Below are positions 1 through 10,505 of a stretch of DNA of 40,953 nt, in pieces. The position numbers and the translations under genes are program-made. Numbering within the stretch: the first letter of the stretch is position 1; each line of letters starts with the position of its first letter. The stretch comes from Sphaerosporella brunnea (taxonomy: Eukaryota > Ascomycota > Pezizomycetes > Pezizales > Pyronemataceae). The notes beneath the pieces are model-generated. The model was not told the DNA's origin. It was given only the letters and a program-made list of their open reading frames with translations, and searched no databases. The stretch spans positions 1 through 40,953 of the forward strand of contig VXIS01000386.1 in the NCBI GenBank assembly GCA_008704415.1. The letters run 5' to 3'.

Positions 1-1248
1 TCACTGACGCTGACGCAGCCTTGGGGCGCCTACAGCACGCCAAGCCAGGCCCGGGCAGTGGCTACTACCACGCATCGCACGCGTCGAAATACCTCTCCTA
101 GATCTGGGATGAACCACAGAACACCGATGGGTCCCAAGTCATGAGTGCATTCCTGGCAACGAAAGGGCCGATCGAGCAGCCAAGCAAGCCGCTACAGGGC
201 GGTCAATAGTCCGGCCGGCCGCCAGGTCAAACGGGGCCCCACGGAGTGGGTCAGGTCGGACCGGTGATGTGGAAAGCCCGACAGGTTCGGGCCGGGATAA
301 GAAAAAACCTGGATGCCGGCCGGTGCCCGGTATCCTGAATCAAGGTCGGGTCAGTCATTGTCCCGAACGCGGGGCCACTAAAAGCGCTAGTCGTTCGGTG
401 TTCGTTCCGCCGCAGCTAAAACGTGGATCGCAATCAAAAGACTGGGAACAGCGGGCGGCGGAGATGGAGAGGTGGCTGGCGGTGCTTTGAGGTTGTTGAA
501 TCTGTATCTCGCGTTCATGATTCTTTCCTTGATGTATGTGTAAGCAAAAGACTACATATGCCTGGGGGGTACCCGTAGGCGCCTGGGTCTCGATCTAAAA
601 AGCCTGGTCCAAACGGCCCGTGATATCAAAAGCCCGTTTCAATCAGCCCGGTTCAGGCCGCGTTCAAAGCCGGACTGGCCGGACTTTTGGCAGCCCTGAG
701 CCGCTATGGGACGCCGCTATGGAACGCCTCGACAGGTCCGCCCAGGCCACATCACGTTGTTAGCCCTCATCGGCCGAAGCATGACAGCCGCCAAGACCCG
801 AAACCGGAACGCCGGGATGGTGCAACAATGCAAGGCGATGAGTTACTACAAGCGGAAGAATCAATTGGACGCCAAAGCAGCAAAGGCTCCCAATGAGCTG
901 ACGTCACGATACTACCACCTCCGGCCCCAGAAAGCACCAATAGCCCCCTACCTGCTCTGGACCAACAGGCGGACCAATGACAAGTGCTGGTTCTGCAAAT
1001 CGTCCCCAAAGCAGACCAGGGAACACCTCGTTAAAAGCTGCCCGACATGGGGAAAAGAGCACGTCGTGCTGAGGAACGCAGTGGCGGAAGCTACGAAACA
1101 CGAAGGGAAGAAAGGGGGTGGGAGGAAGAAGGCCTCCACCCGCATCAAGGTCCCGTTAGCTGATAATCGATGCACCGAGACGGTGCGGAATTTCCCAGCA
1201 AGCACGAAAGTCTGGTCCTGGGCTGAGAGGCCAAGACTGGAACGATAG
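1..1248 (+). pseudogene. Tad1-like LINE, RNase H and C-terminal zinc finger (left arm), split by a MITE
   Basis: This is the 3' end of a non-LTR retrotransposon polyprotein. Positions 1-194 encode RNase H pieces in shifted frames: TDADAALGRLQ followed by KPGPGQWL, then WVPSHECIPGNERADRAAK, which matches the conserved WVPGH..GNE.AD block of RNase H. A 504-bp MITE then interrupts the sequence. Positions 706-1248 form an open 180-residue C-terminal part with SRYYHLR, a C-x2-C-x13-H-x4-C finger (CWFC..REHLVKSC, about 983-1040) and ADNRCTETV before the stop, as in fungal Tad1-clade elements. No reverse transcriptase lies in the window. Frameshifts, the MITE and truncation make it a pseudogene. Confidence 0.85.
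195..698 (+). mobile_element. hAT-type MITE with 8-bp TSD (left arm)
   Basis: A 504-bp insertion in the LINE RNase H region. It begins CAGGGCGGTC and ends GGCAGCCCTG, with imperfect inverted ends of about 22 bp sharing CAGGGC and AGTCCGGCC. It is flanked by a perfect 8-bp direct repeat, AGCCGCTA, at 187-194 and 699-706. CAGGG-type ends with 8-bp duplications are typical of the hAT superfamily. It encodes no transposase. A 954-bp relative with extra internal sequence lies at 37882-38835. Confidence 0.9.
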
Positions 1249-1307
1249 CGCGCTCTACCTCCCCTTGATATGTCCAGATACGAATTCCCTTGGTACATAT
1301 CAATCCC

Positions 1308-1880
1308 TTACGATTCCTGTTTCCTGTTTCCTTCCTCACCGAAACGCCCGACTGTAGGTCTCAAGGCGTAAGGCGGAAATATACTGAGGTCGAGATTGGG
1401 AAGGCGCAGCACCATGTGAATAACAGCTGTCGCTCTGAAAATATACGCGACAACGCATTTCTTGTCGCTTTGCCAAACTATGGTGCAAGCGGCTTCAAAC
1501 CGACCCGTCGCTGAAAGTTTGGCTGAGAGTTTCCGTGAGTTTAATAGCGTGCGGAGGGCGCAGAAAGTGGTCGAAGCGTGCGAAGTGGTGGGGACCCTGA
1601 AAGTCAATTTTATGTCGTCATGCCTCCCCAGCCGCCGCCGCAGCTGCCCCCGTTCCTGCTGCCCCACCGAGTCTGCCCCCGTTGAGTCTGCCTCTCGCTG
1701 TGAAACGCGCCGGTGACTCTTATAAACCCGTTCCTTATTCTGATTTTCGCCAAACACAGCCCCTTCCCGGTAAGCCTGGATGATGCGCTGGGTGCGTCTC
1801 CAATACTTGAAAATCAACGATGGCTTAACGGATTCCAGCGCTTTTGGAACAACCTGGCGTAGTCCTGTGAGTGCAAACAC
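1308..1880 (-). pseudogene. C-terminal tail of a Tc1/mariner-like transposase (left arm)
   Basis: A 190-residue open frame. Residues 1-60 (LRQVVPKALESV, then FKYWRRTQRIIQAYREG and ERVYKSHRRV) resemble the C-terminal tail of fungal DDE transposases, in which an R-x-(F/W)-x-x-AY-x-G segment is followed by a Y-x-SHR motif. This family resemblance is from memory. The frame then runs through the right TIR and about 170 bp into flanking DNA, so the last third is read-through. The upstream catalytic domain is missing. A separate acidic stretch (about 2130-2290, Asp/Glu-rich on the minus strand) may be another relic of the protein. Confidence 0.55.
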
Positions 1881-2738
1881 GTTAGTCTGAATTGCCCGTG
1901 ATGTGGAGGGGGGGAGAGGAATTCATGCTTCCGTGCGGATGAAAGCAGCTTCTTCATGTCTGCAAGGGCTGCTTTGAGAAGCTCAACTCTCTTCGGTCTT
2001 GACACCCGAGGCCATGTTTGCTGTCCAGTTTGTGGAGGTTGTTTTGGCAATGGTGCTGCTTCCGACTCAGGATCGGAGTCTGCTCCATTGTGGACTTGAA
2101 ACGTGTTGATGTAGGTCTCTAGGGATTTGTGTATGGCCTCCCGGTCACCATCGTCTTCCTCTTCTACTTTGTCGTCCTATGCCTTGTCGTCCTCTACCTT
2201 GTCGTCCTCTTCTGCCTTTCCTTCGTTCTCCACCTCATCTGGAAATACAGCCTTGGCTTCAGCCTCAGCCAGACGCCTACGCTTGTGAATAGCTGTAGCT
2301 TGTCGTGAAACGATAAGTCCTTTTGCTCAGTCTCCCCATTGCTGTTTCTGGCTGCGGGTGTTCTGTGGTTTCAAGAGTTTGGGGGCAGCAAACAGCAGAA
2401 AAATGGTGATTTCACCCGACGACTGAGCTGTGCAGCTGGCCATAGCGGTTGATTGCTGGCCACAGCGGTTGACACCTGGCCATAGCGACGCCGTCGCGAT
2501 TTTACATGGTCCAAGCTTTCCAAATCCATCATCGCGAGTCTTCAAATTCATCACGAGATTGCATGACTGCTGGAAGCGCGGCCCTTAGTCTTATAGAGCG
2601 CATCTTATTTAGGGGACGGAAGGGAGGTTTCCTTGGAGTTCTCACGCGGTAATCAGTTAATTGATTGTTAATTAACAGTTGTCGCTGTTTCCACCAAGCG
2701 GAGCCTGCCGACGGGTCGGTTTAAAGCCGCTTGCACCA
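1481..2738 (-). mobile_element. Tc1/mariner-type element, internally deleted (left arm)
   Basis: A 1258-bp element with inverted ends of about 30 bp that begin TGGTGCAAGCGGCTT and continue AAACCGACCCGTCG, with one T/C mismatch. It is flanked on each side by the dinucleotide TA (1479-1480 and 2739-2740), the target duplication expected of Tc1/mariner-IS630 elements. The transposase tail reads on the minus strand. No catalytic DDE/D core is visible, so the copy is presumably non-autonomous. Confidence 0.85.
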
Positions 2739-2740
2739 TA

Positions 2741-3120
2741 CAGGGTGTTTTCTCCCCCCACTCCTGCGTCCCCTTTGTGTTACGGCTCCTGGTACGGCTC
2801 TGAGCTGATCATTATTAAAATAGCAATCTCCAAGGTACAATAGGGTTGTGCCGGTTCCCACAACGAGTCTGTTTTTGTGATCGAAGAATGCGACAAGGCT
2901 ATTCCGAACTTGGTTGTCGAACTTGGAAAATGGAGAATCACAAGCTCAACACCCAGCATACGGCCTTGTGGATTGAAGATCTGAAGAACGAGAATGCTTC
3001 ACGGCTTCATTAAGCTGTGGCGATACTCTGTTTAGCTCGGTCCCTATCTTGATTGACCAAACGTGGTAACCTGAAACGAAGGTCACTTTTCTCTTCTCAA
3101 ACCGCTAAGGCTAATATCGT
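2741..3120. other. Spacer between Tc1/mariner element and satellite (left arm)
   Basis: About 380 bp with no recognised gene. It contains a 41-codon frame at 2888-3013 (+) with a charged end (TALWIEDLKNENASRLH), too short to assign. An A/T-richer patch lies near 2810-2840. The segment is repeated unchanged in the right arm (about 5915-6294). Confidence 0.6.
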
Positions 3121-3124
3121 CCTG

Positions 3125-4440
3125 CACGATTTACACTCGGGTGCCAGCTGGATAAACTATGACTATGAGGGGCTTGAGATGTGCAATTTACCGGTATGCG
3201 GTATTTGTCAACAATCAAAGTCAACCATTACGTGTCCAGAGGAGGGAGCGAATAGGATGACAACATTGGCCTCATGTGTAGAAACATTCTGATGTCATCA
3301 AAGCTGCATTTGGGTGCCAGCTGGATGAGCCATGGCTATGAGGGGCTTCAGATGTGCATGTTACCGGTATGCGGTATTTGTCAACAATCGAAGTCAACCA
3401 TTACGTGTCCAGAGGAGAGAGCGAATAGGATGACAACATTGGCCTCGTGTGTAGAAACATTCTGATGTACTCAAAGCTGGATTCGGGTGCCAGCTGGATT
3501 AGCTATGGCTATGAGGGGCTTGAGATGTGCAATTTACCGGTATGCGGTATTTGTCAACAATCGAACTCAACAATTCAGTGTCCAGAGGAGGGAACCAGGG
3601 GGGTGACAACATTGGGCTTCGTGTGTAGAAACATTCTGATGTACTCAAAGCTGCATTTGGGTGCCAGCTGGATGAGCTATGACTATGAGGGGCTTGAGAT
3701 GAGCGATTTACCGGTATGCGGTATTCGTCAACACGCAAAGTCAACCATTCAGTGTCCAGAGAAGAGAGCTAATATGATGACAACATTGGGCTCGTGTGTA
3801 AAAACATTCTGATGTAATCAAAGCTGCATTCGGGTGCCAGCTGGATAAGCCAGGCTATGAGGGGCTTGAGATGTGCAATTTACCGGTATGCAGTATTCGT
3901 CAACAATCAAACTCAACAATTCAGTGTCCAGAGGAGGGAACGAGGAGGGTGATAATATTTGCCTCGTGTGTAGAAACATTCTGATGTAATCAAAGCTGGA
4001 TTTGGGTGCCAGCTGGATGAGGTATGGCTATGAGGGGCTTGAGATGTGCAATTTACCGGTATGCGGTATTCGTTAACAATCGAAGTCAACCATACAGTGT
4101 CTAGATGAGAGAGCGAATATGATGACAACATTGGGCTCGTGTGTAGAAACATTCTGATGTAATCAAAGCTGCATTCGGGTGCCAGCTGGGATGAGCTATG
4201 GCTATGAGAGGGCTTGAGATGTGCAATTTACCGGTATGCGGTATTCGTTAACAATCGAAGTCAACCATTCAGTGTCTAGATGAGAGAGCGAATATGATGA
4301 CAACATTGGGCTCGTGTGTAGAAACATTCTGATGTAATCAAAGCTGCATTCGGGTGCCAGCTGGAACAGCTATGGCTATGAGGGCGCTTGAGCATCAGCA
4401 AATTTACCGGTGGCCGGTGATTACGTCAACAATTCGATAG
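3125..4440 (+). repeat. 173-bp satellite array, left half
   Basis: About eight tandem monomers spaced 173-174 bp apart, marked by GTGCCAGCTGG at about 3140, 3314, 3488, 3661, 3834, 4007, 4180 and 4353. Each monomer carries GAGGGGCTTGAGATG, then the palindromic TTACCGGTA and ATGCGGTATT. Monomers differ by scattered substitutions. Because 173 is not a multiple of three, the repeated 60-90-codon frames across it are by-products and not genes. The last monomer (4353-4440) carries many single-base insertions relative to the others. Confidence 0.95.
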
Positions 4441-4496
4441 TCAACCCTTTATGCTGTCCACAAGGCGAGAATATCTCTCTTTTCATACTCACTCCG

Positions 4497-5905
4497 TTCA
4501 AGCTGGCATCCGAATGCAGCTTTTGAGTACATCAGAATGTTTCTACACACGAGGCCAATGTTGCCATACTATTCGCTCTCGCCTGTGGACACATAAAGGT
4601 TGACTTCAATTGTTGACGAATACCGCATACCGGTAAATTGCGGATCTCAAGCCCCTCATAGCCATAGCTGTTCCAGCTGGCACCCGAATGCAGCTTTGAT
4701 TACATCAGAATGTTTCTACACACGAGCCCAATGTTGTCATCATATTCGCTCTCTCATCTAGACACTGTATGGTTGACTTCGATTGTTAACGAATACCGCA
4801 TACCGGTAAATTGCACATCTCAAGCCTCTCATAGCCATAGCTCACCCAGCTGGCACCCGAATGCAGCTTTGATTACATCAGAATGTTTCTACACACGAGC
4901 CCAATGTTGTCATCATATTCGCTCTCTCATCTAGACACTGTATGGTTGACTTCGATTGTTAACGAATACCGCATACCGGTAAATTGCACATCTCAAGCCC
5001 CTCATAGCCATACCTCATCCAGCTGGCACCCAAATGCGCCTTTGATTACATCAGAATGTTTCTACACACGAGCCCAATGTTGCCATACTATTCGCTCTCT
5101 CCTGTGGACACATAAAGGTTGACTTCAATTGTTGACGAATACCGCATACCGGTAAATTGCGCATCTCAAGCCCCTCATAGCCATAGCTGTTCCAGCTGGC
5201 ACCCGAATGCAGCTTTGATTACATCAGAATGTTTCTACACACGAGCCCAATGTTGTCATCATATTCGCTCTCTCATCTAGACACTGTATGGTTGACTTCG
5301 ATTGTTAACGAATACCGCATACCGGTAAATTGCACATCTCAAGCCCCTCATAGCCATAGCTCATCCAGCTGGGACCCGAATGCAGCTTTGAGTACATCAG
5401 ATTGTTTCTACAAATGAGCCCAATGTTGTCATCATATTCGCTCTCTCCTCTAGACACTGAATGGTTGACTTCGATAGTTAACGAATACCGCATACCGGTA
5501 AATTGTACATCTCAAGCCCCTCATAGCCATACCTCATCCAGCTGGCACCCAAATGCAGCTTTGATTACATCAGAATGTTTCTACACACGAGCCCAATGTT
5601 ATCATCATACTCAGTCCCTCTTCTGGACACTGAATGGTTGAGTTTGATTGTTGACGAATACCGCATACCGGTAAATTGCATATCTCAAGCCCCTCATAGC
5701 CATAGCTCATCCAGCTGGCACCCGAATGCAGCTTTGAGTACATCAGAATATTTCTACACACGAGCCCAATGTTATCACCATACTTGGTCCCTCCTCTGGA
5801 CACTGAATGATTGAGTTCAATTGTTGACGAATACTGCATACCGGTAAATTGCACATCTCAAGCCCCTCATAGCCATAGCTCATCCAGCTGGCACCCGAGT
5901 GTAAA
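4497..5905 (-). repeat. 173-bp satellite array, right half (inverted)
   Basis: About nine monomers of the same 173-bp unit in the opposite orientation, marked by CCAGCTGGCAC roughly every 173 bp. Their variants do not mirror those of the left array one by one, unlike the flanking arms, which are nearly identical. The array ends at a junction with the same flank as the left array (AGTGTAAATCGTGCAGG and onward). Confidence 0.95.
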
Positions 5906-6296
5906 TCGTGCAGGACGATATTAGCCTTAGCGGTTTGAGAAGAGAAAAGTGACCTTCGTTTCAGGTTACCACGTTTGGTCAATCAAGATAGGGACCGAGC
6001 TAAACAGAGTATCGCCACAGCTTAATGAAGCCGTGAAGCATTCTCGTTCTTCAGATCTTCAATCCACAAGGCCGTATGCTGGGTGTTGAGCTTGTGATTC
6101 TCCATTTTCCAAGTTCGACAACCAAGTTCGGAATAGCCTTGTCGCATTCTTCGATCACAAAAACAGACTCGTTGTGGGAACCGGCACAACCCTATTGTAC
6201 CTTGGAGATTGCTATTTTAATAATGATCAGCTCAGAGCCGTACCAGGAGCCGTAACACAAAGGGGACGCAGGAGTGGGGGGAGAAAACACCCTGTA

Positions 6297-7554
6297 TGGT
6301 GCAAGCGGCTTTAAACCGACCCGTCGGCAGGCTCCGCTTGGTGGAAACAGCGACAACTGTTAATTAACAATCAATTAACTGATTACCGCGTGAGAACTCC
6401 AAGGAAACCTCCCTTCCGTCCCCTAAATAAGATGCGCTCTATAAGACTAAGGGCCGCGCTTCCAGCAGTCATGCAATCTCGTGATGAATTTGAAGACTCG
6501 CGATGATGGATTTGGAAAGCTTGGACCATGTAAAATCGCGACGGCGTCGCTATGGCCAGGTGTCAACCGCTGTGGCCAGCAATCAACCGCTATGGCCAGC
6601 TGCACAGCTCAGTCGTCGGGTGAAATCACCATTTTTCTGCTGTTTGCTGCCCCCAAACTCTTGAAACCACAGAACACCCGCAGCCAGAAACAGCAATGGG
6701 GAGACTGAGCAAAAGGACTTATCGTTTCACGACAAGCTACAGCTATTCACAAGCGTAGGCGTCTGGCTGAGGCTGAAGCCAAGGCTGTATTTCCAGATGA
6801 GGTGGAGAACGAAGGAAAGGCAGAAGAGGACGACAAGGTAGAGGACGACAAGGCATAGGACGACAAAGTAGAAGAGGAAGACGATGGTGACCGGGAGGCC
6901 ATACACAAATCCCTAGAGACCTACATCAACACGTTTCAAGTCCACAATGGAGCAGACTCCGATCCTGAGTCGGAAGCAGCACCATTGCCAAAACAACCTC
7001 CACAAACTGGACAGCAAACATGGCCTCGGGTGTCAAGACCGAAGAGAGTTGAGCTTCTCAAAGCAGCCCTTGCAGACATGAAGAAGCTGCTTTCATCCGC
7101 ACGGAAGCATGAATTCCTCTCCCCCCCTCCACATCACGGGCAATTCAGACTAACGTGTTTGCACTCACAGGACTACGCCAGGTTGTTCCAAAAGCGCTGG
7201 AATCCGTTAAGCCATCGTTGATTTTCAAGTATTGGAGACGCACCCAGCGCATCATCCAGGCTTACCGGGAAGGGGCTGTGTTTGGCGAAAATCAGAATAA
7301 GGAACGGGTTTATAAGAGTCACCGGCGCGTTTCACAGCGAGAGGCAGACTCAACGGGGGCAGACTCGGTGGGGCAGCAGGAACGGGGGCAGCTGCGGCGG
7401 CGGCTGGGGAGGCATGACGACATAAAATTGACTTTCAGGGTCCCCACCACTTCGCACGCTTCGACCACTTTCTGCGCCCTCCGCACGCTATTAAACTCAC
7501 GGAAACTCTCAGCCAAACTTTCAGCGACGGGTCGGTTTGAAGCCGCTTGCACCA
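6297..7554 (+). mobile_element. Tc1/mariner-type element, internally deleted (right arm)
   Basis: Mirror copy of 1481-2738. TIRs start at TGGTGCAAGCGGC (6297) and end at GCCGCTTGCACCA (7554), bounded by TA at 6295-6296 and 7555-7556. The transposase tail reads on the plus strand. An acid-rich segment near 6760-6890 is interrupted by an in-frame TAG. Confidence 0.85.
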
Positions 7555-7727
7555 TAGTTTGGCAAAGCGACAAGAAATGCGTTGTCGCGTATATTTTCAG
7601 AGCGACAGCTGTTATTCACATGGTGCTGCGCCTTCCCAATCTCGACCTCAGTATATTTCCGCCTTACGCCTTGAGACCTACAGTCGGGCGTTTCGGTGAG
7701 GAAGGAAACAGGAAACAGGAATCGTAA
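7155..7727 (+). pseudogene. C-terminal tail of a Tc1/mariner-like transposase (right arm)
   Basis: Identical 190-residue frame to the left arm (1308-1880). The first ~60 residues carry the FKYWRRTQRIIQAYREG and YKSHRRV motifs. The codons after 7554 lie outside the element. The start codon at 7155 is arbitrary, since the sequence that should precede it (the DDE core) has been deleted. It is preceded in another frame by a basic stretch (PRVSRPKRVELLKAALADMK, about 7030-7090) that may belong to the original protein. Confidence 0.55.
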
Positions 7728-7786
7728 GGGATTGATATGTACCAAGGGAATTCGTATCTGGACATATCAAGGGGAGGTAGAGCGCG

Positions 7787-9200
7787 CTATCGTTCCAGTC
7801 TTGGCCTCTCAGCCCAGGACCAGACTTTCGTGCTTGCTGGGAAATTCCGCACCGTCTCGGTGCATCGATTATCAGCTAACGGGACCTTGATGCGGGTGGA
7901 GGCCTTCTTCCTCCCACCCCCTTTCTTCCCTTCGTGTTTCGTAGCTTCCGCCACTGCGTTCCTCAGCACGACGTGCTCTTTTCCCCATGTCGGGCAGCTT
8001 TTAACGAGGTGTTCCCTGGTCTGCTTTGGGGACGATTTGCAGAACCAGCACTTGTCATTGGTCCGCCTGTTGGTCCAGAGCAGGTAGGGGGCTATTGGTG
8101 CTTTCTGGGGCCGGAGGTGGTAGTATCGTGACGTCAGCTCATTGGGAGCCTTTGCTGCTTTGGCGTCCAATTGATTCTTCCGCTTGTAGTAACTCATCGC
8201 CTTGCATTGTTGCACCATCCCGGCGTTCCGGTTTCGGGTCTTGGCGGCTGTCATGCTTCGGCCGATGAGGGCTAACAACGTGATGTGGCCTGGGCGGACC
8301 TGTCGAGGCGTTCCATAGCGGCGTCCCATAGCGGCTCAGGGCTGCCAAAAGTCCGGCCAGTCCGGCTTTGAACGCGGCCTGAACCGGGCTGATTGAAACG
8401 GGCTTTTGATATCACGGGCCGTTTGGACCAGGCTTTTTAGATCGAGACCCAGGCGCCTACGGGTACCCCCCAGGCATATGTAGTCTTTTGCTTACACATA
8501 CATCAAGGAAAGAATCATGAACGCGAGATACAGATTCAACAACCTCAAAGCACCGCCAGCCACCTCTCCATCTCCGCCGCCCGCTGTTCCCAGTCTTTTG
8601 ATTGCGATCCACGTTTTAGCTGCGGCGGAACGAACACCGAACGACTAGCGCTTTTAGTGGCCCCGCGTTCGGGACAATGACTGACCCGACCTTGATTCAG
8701 GATACCGGGCACCGGCCGGCATCCAGGTTTTTCTTATCCCGGCCCGAACCTGTCGGGCTTTCCACATCACCGGTCCGACCTGACCCACTCCGTGGGGCCC
8801 CGTTTGACCTGGCGGCCGGCCGGACTATTGACCGCCCTGTAGCGGCTTGCTTGGCTGCTCGATCGGCCCTTTCGTTGCCAGGAATGCACTCATGACTTGG
8901 GACCCATCGGTGTTCTGTGGTTCATCCCAGATCTAGGAGAGGTATTTCGACGCGTGCGATGCGTGGTAGTAGCCACTGCCCGGGGCCTGGCTTGGCGTGC
9001 TGTAGGCGCCCAAGGGCTGCGTCAGCGTCAGTGAAGAGGCGGACCATGCCGCTGGGATGGCACTGCGAAGGGCCAGTTCGAGGTCCGCGGCGATGCCGAA
9101 GAGTTCGGCGTCGTAGGCCTCCTTTCTGTCCCCAATGTATTCTGCCCTCTGGCACCAGCTCGAACACGGTCGAATGCGTTACGGTCAGGTGACCGACCCG
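7787..9200 (-). pseudogene. Tad1-like LINE, RNase H and zinc finger (right arm)
   Basis: Minus-strand copy of the LINE tail. The C-terminal 180-residue frame (7787-8329) has the CWFC..H..C finger. The RNase H part (8840 to about 9200) extends further upstream than in the left arm and shows GDRKEAYDAELFGIAADLEL (includes the conserved AEL block with its acidic residue) and, in a shifted frame, FTDADAALGRLQHAKPGPGQW. A frameshift separates these two blocks. A hAT MITE at 8337-8839 interrupts the domain. RT and the 5' part are absent. The outer boundary near 9200 is approximate. Confidence 0.85.
8337..8839 (-). mobile_element. hAT-type MITE with 8-bp TSD (right arm)
   Basis: Mirror copy of 195-698, one base shorter in an A/T homopolymer. 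The ends are CAGGGCTGCC and GACCGCCCTG, flanked by TAGCGGCT at 8329-8336 and 8840-8847. The same insertion site and TSD in both arms show the MITE was present before the arms were duplicated. Confidence 0.9.
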
Positions 9201-9570
9201 GTGCTACGCGTTGTACTACAATCTCACGTTGCGGACTTAAATCGCGGGGTTGCGTTGGTGGATGAGATCAGATAGCGAGAGCCGTTGTATGAGCTGGCTT
9301 TATCTGAATCGACGAGGAGCAGCATGGAAAGCGTCGAAGATGACCATAGGACGTCCAGCACGATGAATTGCAAATTGTGCTGTAGGCGATGTAATGGACT
9401 CACTCAAGGCGCCCCTTGCGGATTGCATGTACACCATGGCGGGCGAGAATGCCGGTTGACTCCCGTCCGTGCTGGTGGGCATCGCGGTGAGTTGTGTGGT
9501 AATTGGGTGGGCAGAGGTGTTGGAGTCGGCGATGTGCGGCATCAAGACTGAAGGGAGGTCACGTTATTGC
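9200..9570. other. No recognisable gene
   Basis: About 370 bp between the LINE end and a minisatellite. Overlapping short frames on both strands have no recognised motif. This marks the end of clear LINE homology. Confidence 0.5.
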
Positions 9571-9640
9571 GCTGATGAGTTGAGATGAGCTGGGATGACT
9601 CGGGATGACTTGGGATGAGTTGAGATGAGTCATGGTGAGT
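9571..9640. repeat. 10-bp minisatellite
   Basis: Seven consecutive decamers of the form TGRGATGASY (for example TGAGATGAGC, TGGGATGACT, CGGGATGACT). The Ser/Gln/His/Pro-rich minus-strand frames over it are translations of this repeat. Confidence 0.85.
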
Positions 9641-9714
9641 AAGTGTCTGCTGAGTGACAGTGTAGTGATATCTATCCCTATAAAGGGCAAAGGTGTGGGG
9701 TTTTCCGGTAGCGT

Positions 9715-10290
9715 TTCGCGGTGGCACAACGCGGAAAAATATTGAGTGATTAGCTGTGATTCGGGGCGCATTGTGGGGCGGCGCCATGGCGTGGCGCATA
9801 TCCAGGGAGGAGCACGACACTGCGCGCCTTTTATCCCCACTGCTGCGACCACCCCACCGTCCAGCACCATCAATAACTGTAGAGCAAACAGAGCCTCAAA
9901 CACGGTAGCGCCCGGTGGCCTTCACGGTGGCTTTCACGGTGGCGCAACGTGGAAAACTAGTGAGTGATTAGCTGTGATGCGGGGCGACTGCGCAGCTCAA
10001 GCATTCCGGAGCGGCGCCATTGAGGAGCTTTAGCGACGATATTGCGGAGCGACTACGGAGCGCTAGGATCTGGAGCGGAGCCATTCACTATATAATGCAG
10101 TTGGTGTGGCGTTTTTCGGTGGCGTGTTACGGTGGCTTTTCCGGAGGCTCAAGCCTAAATTTCCGATCGTCGGATTTTGGAGTGAAGCGACTGCACATCT
10201 CTATCATTCTGGAGCGGAGCCGTGGAGGAGCTATAGCGACGACACTGAATGAAAGCAACTGCGCCGTGTTTCACACACATACTCCTTGAC
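9715..10290 (+). repeat. Degenerate ~210-bp tandem repeat, about three units
   Basis: Units begin near 9715, 9929 and 10110. The first two share CGGTGGCRCAACG followed by GAGTGATTAGCTGTGAT and CGGGGCG. The second and third share GAGCGG.GCC..TG..GGAGCT and TAGCGACGA. Many GGCG and GGAGC motifs recur. No coding signal was recognised; it may be the subterminal region of an unknown element. Confidence 0.6.
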
Positions 10291-10505
10291 TGCAACGTAC
10301 GTATGACTTTACATTAAGTGGCGCTGTACTAATGACTGCACACCGTGCGGTCACCACACGGATGTCTACTCGTATATAGAGACAATTTCAATATACACAC
10401 CACCAATACGTTGTACAGCCGTGACCAACGTACAGAACTCACCGTCACCGGATATAATTTCATTCCAACCGCGGTACAAGATATCCTAAAGCCACAGTTA
10501 TGTAA

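Larger units (their letters stand above)
1..4440 (+). repeat. Left arm of a large inverted duplication
   Basis: This segment matches the reverse complement of roughly 4497-9034, with position 1 pairing with 9034. Outside the satellite array the arms are nearly identical: the 190-residue transposase-tail frame and the 180-residue LINE frame are the same in both. The differences I found are homopolymer lengths: six versus five A near 302-307, three versus four C near 50, and a shift between C and G runs near 20-27. The arm starts at the window edge, so its true outer end is unseen. Inside the satellite, monomers differ between arms. The structure is either a genuine palindrome or an assembly fold-back; the sequence alone cannot decide. 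Confidence 0.95.
4497..9034 (-). repeat. Right arm of the large inverted duplication
   Basis: Mirror copy of the left arm, carrying the same features in reverse order: satellite array, spacer, Tc1/mariner-type element, LINE 3' part and hAT MITE. Paired coordinates add to 9034-9035, shifting by one at homopolymer runs. The right-hand LINE reads on past 9034 to about 9200, beyond the part whose partner lies in the window. This copy keeps the RNase H frame open where the left copy has lost a C. Confidence 0.95.

Noticed and set aside
1447..1468. GCGACAACGCATTTCTTGTCGC hairpin as a terminator or regulatory RNA
   Set aside because: A 7-bp stem in a LINE 3' flank of a eukaryotic sequence has no supporting context.
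3125..5905. CRISPR-like regular array
   Set aside because: Whole 173-bp monomers are repeated with no unique spacers, and the organism looks eukaryotic.
3053..5982. A family of 60-120-codon frames (MFLHTSPMLSSYS.. and MCRNILM..) that look like a repeated protein
   Set aside because: They are translations of the 173-bp satellite; the period is not a multiple of three, frames exist on both strands, and no unit is preferred.
9542..9903. Ser/Gln/His/Pro-rich minus-strand protein
   Set aside because: Its distinctive part is the 10-bp minisatellite read in one frame.
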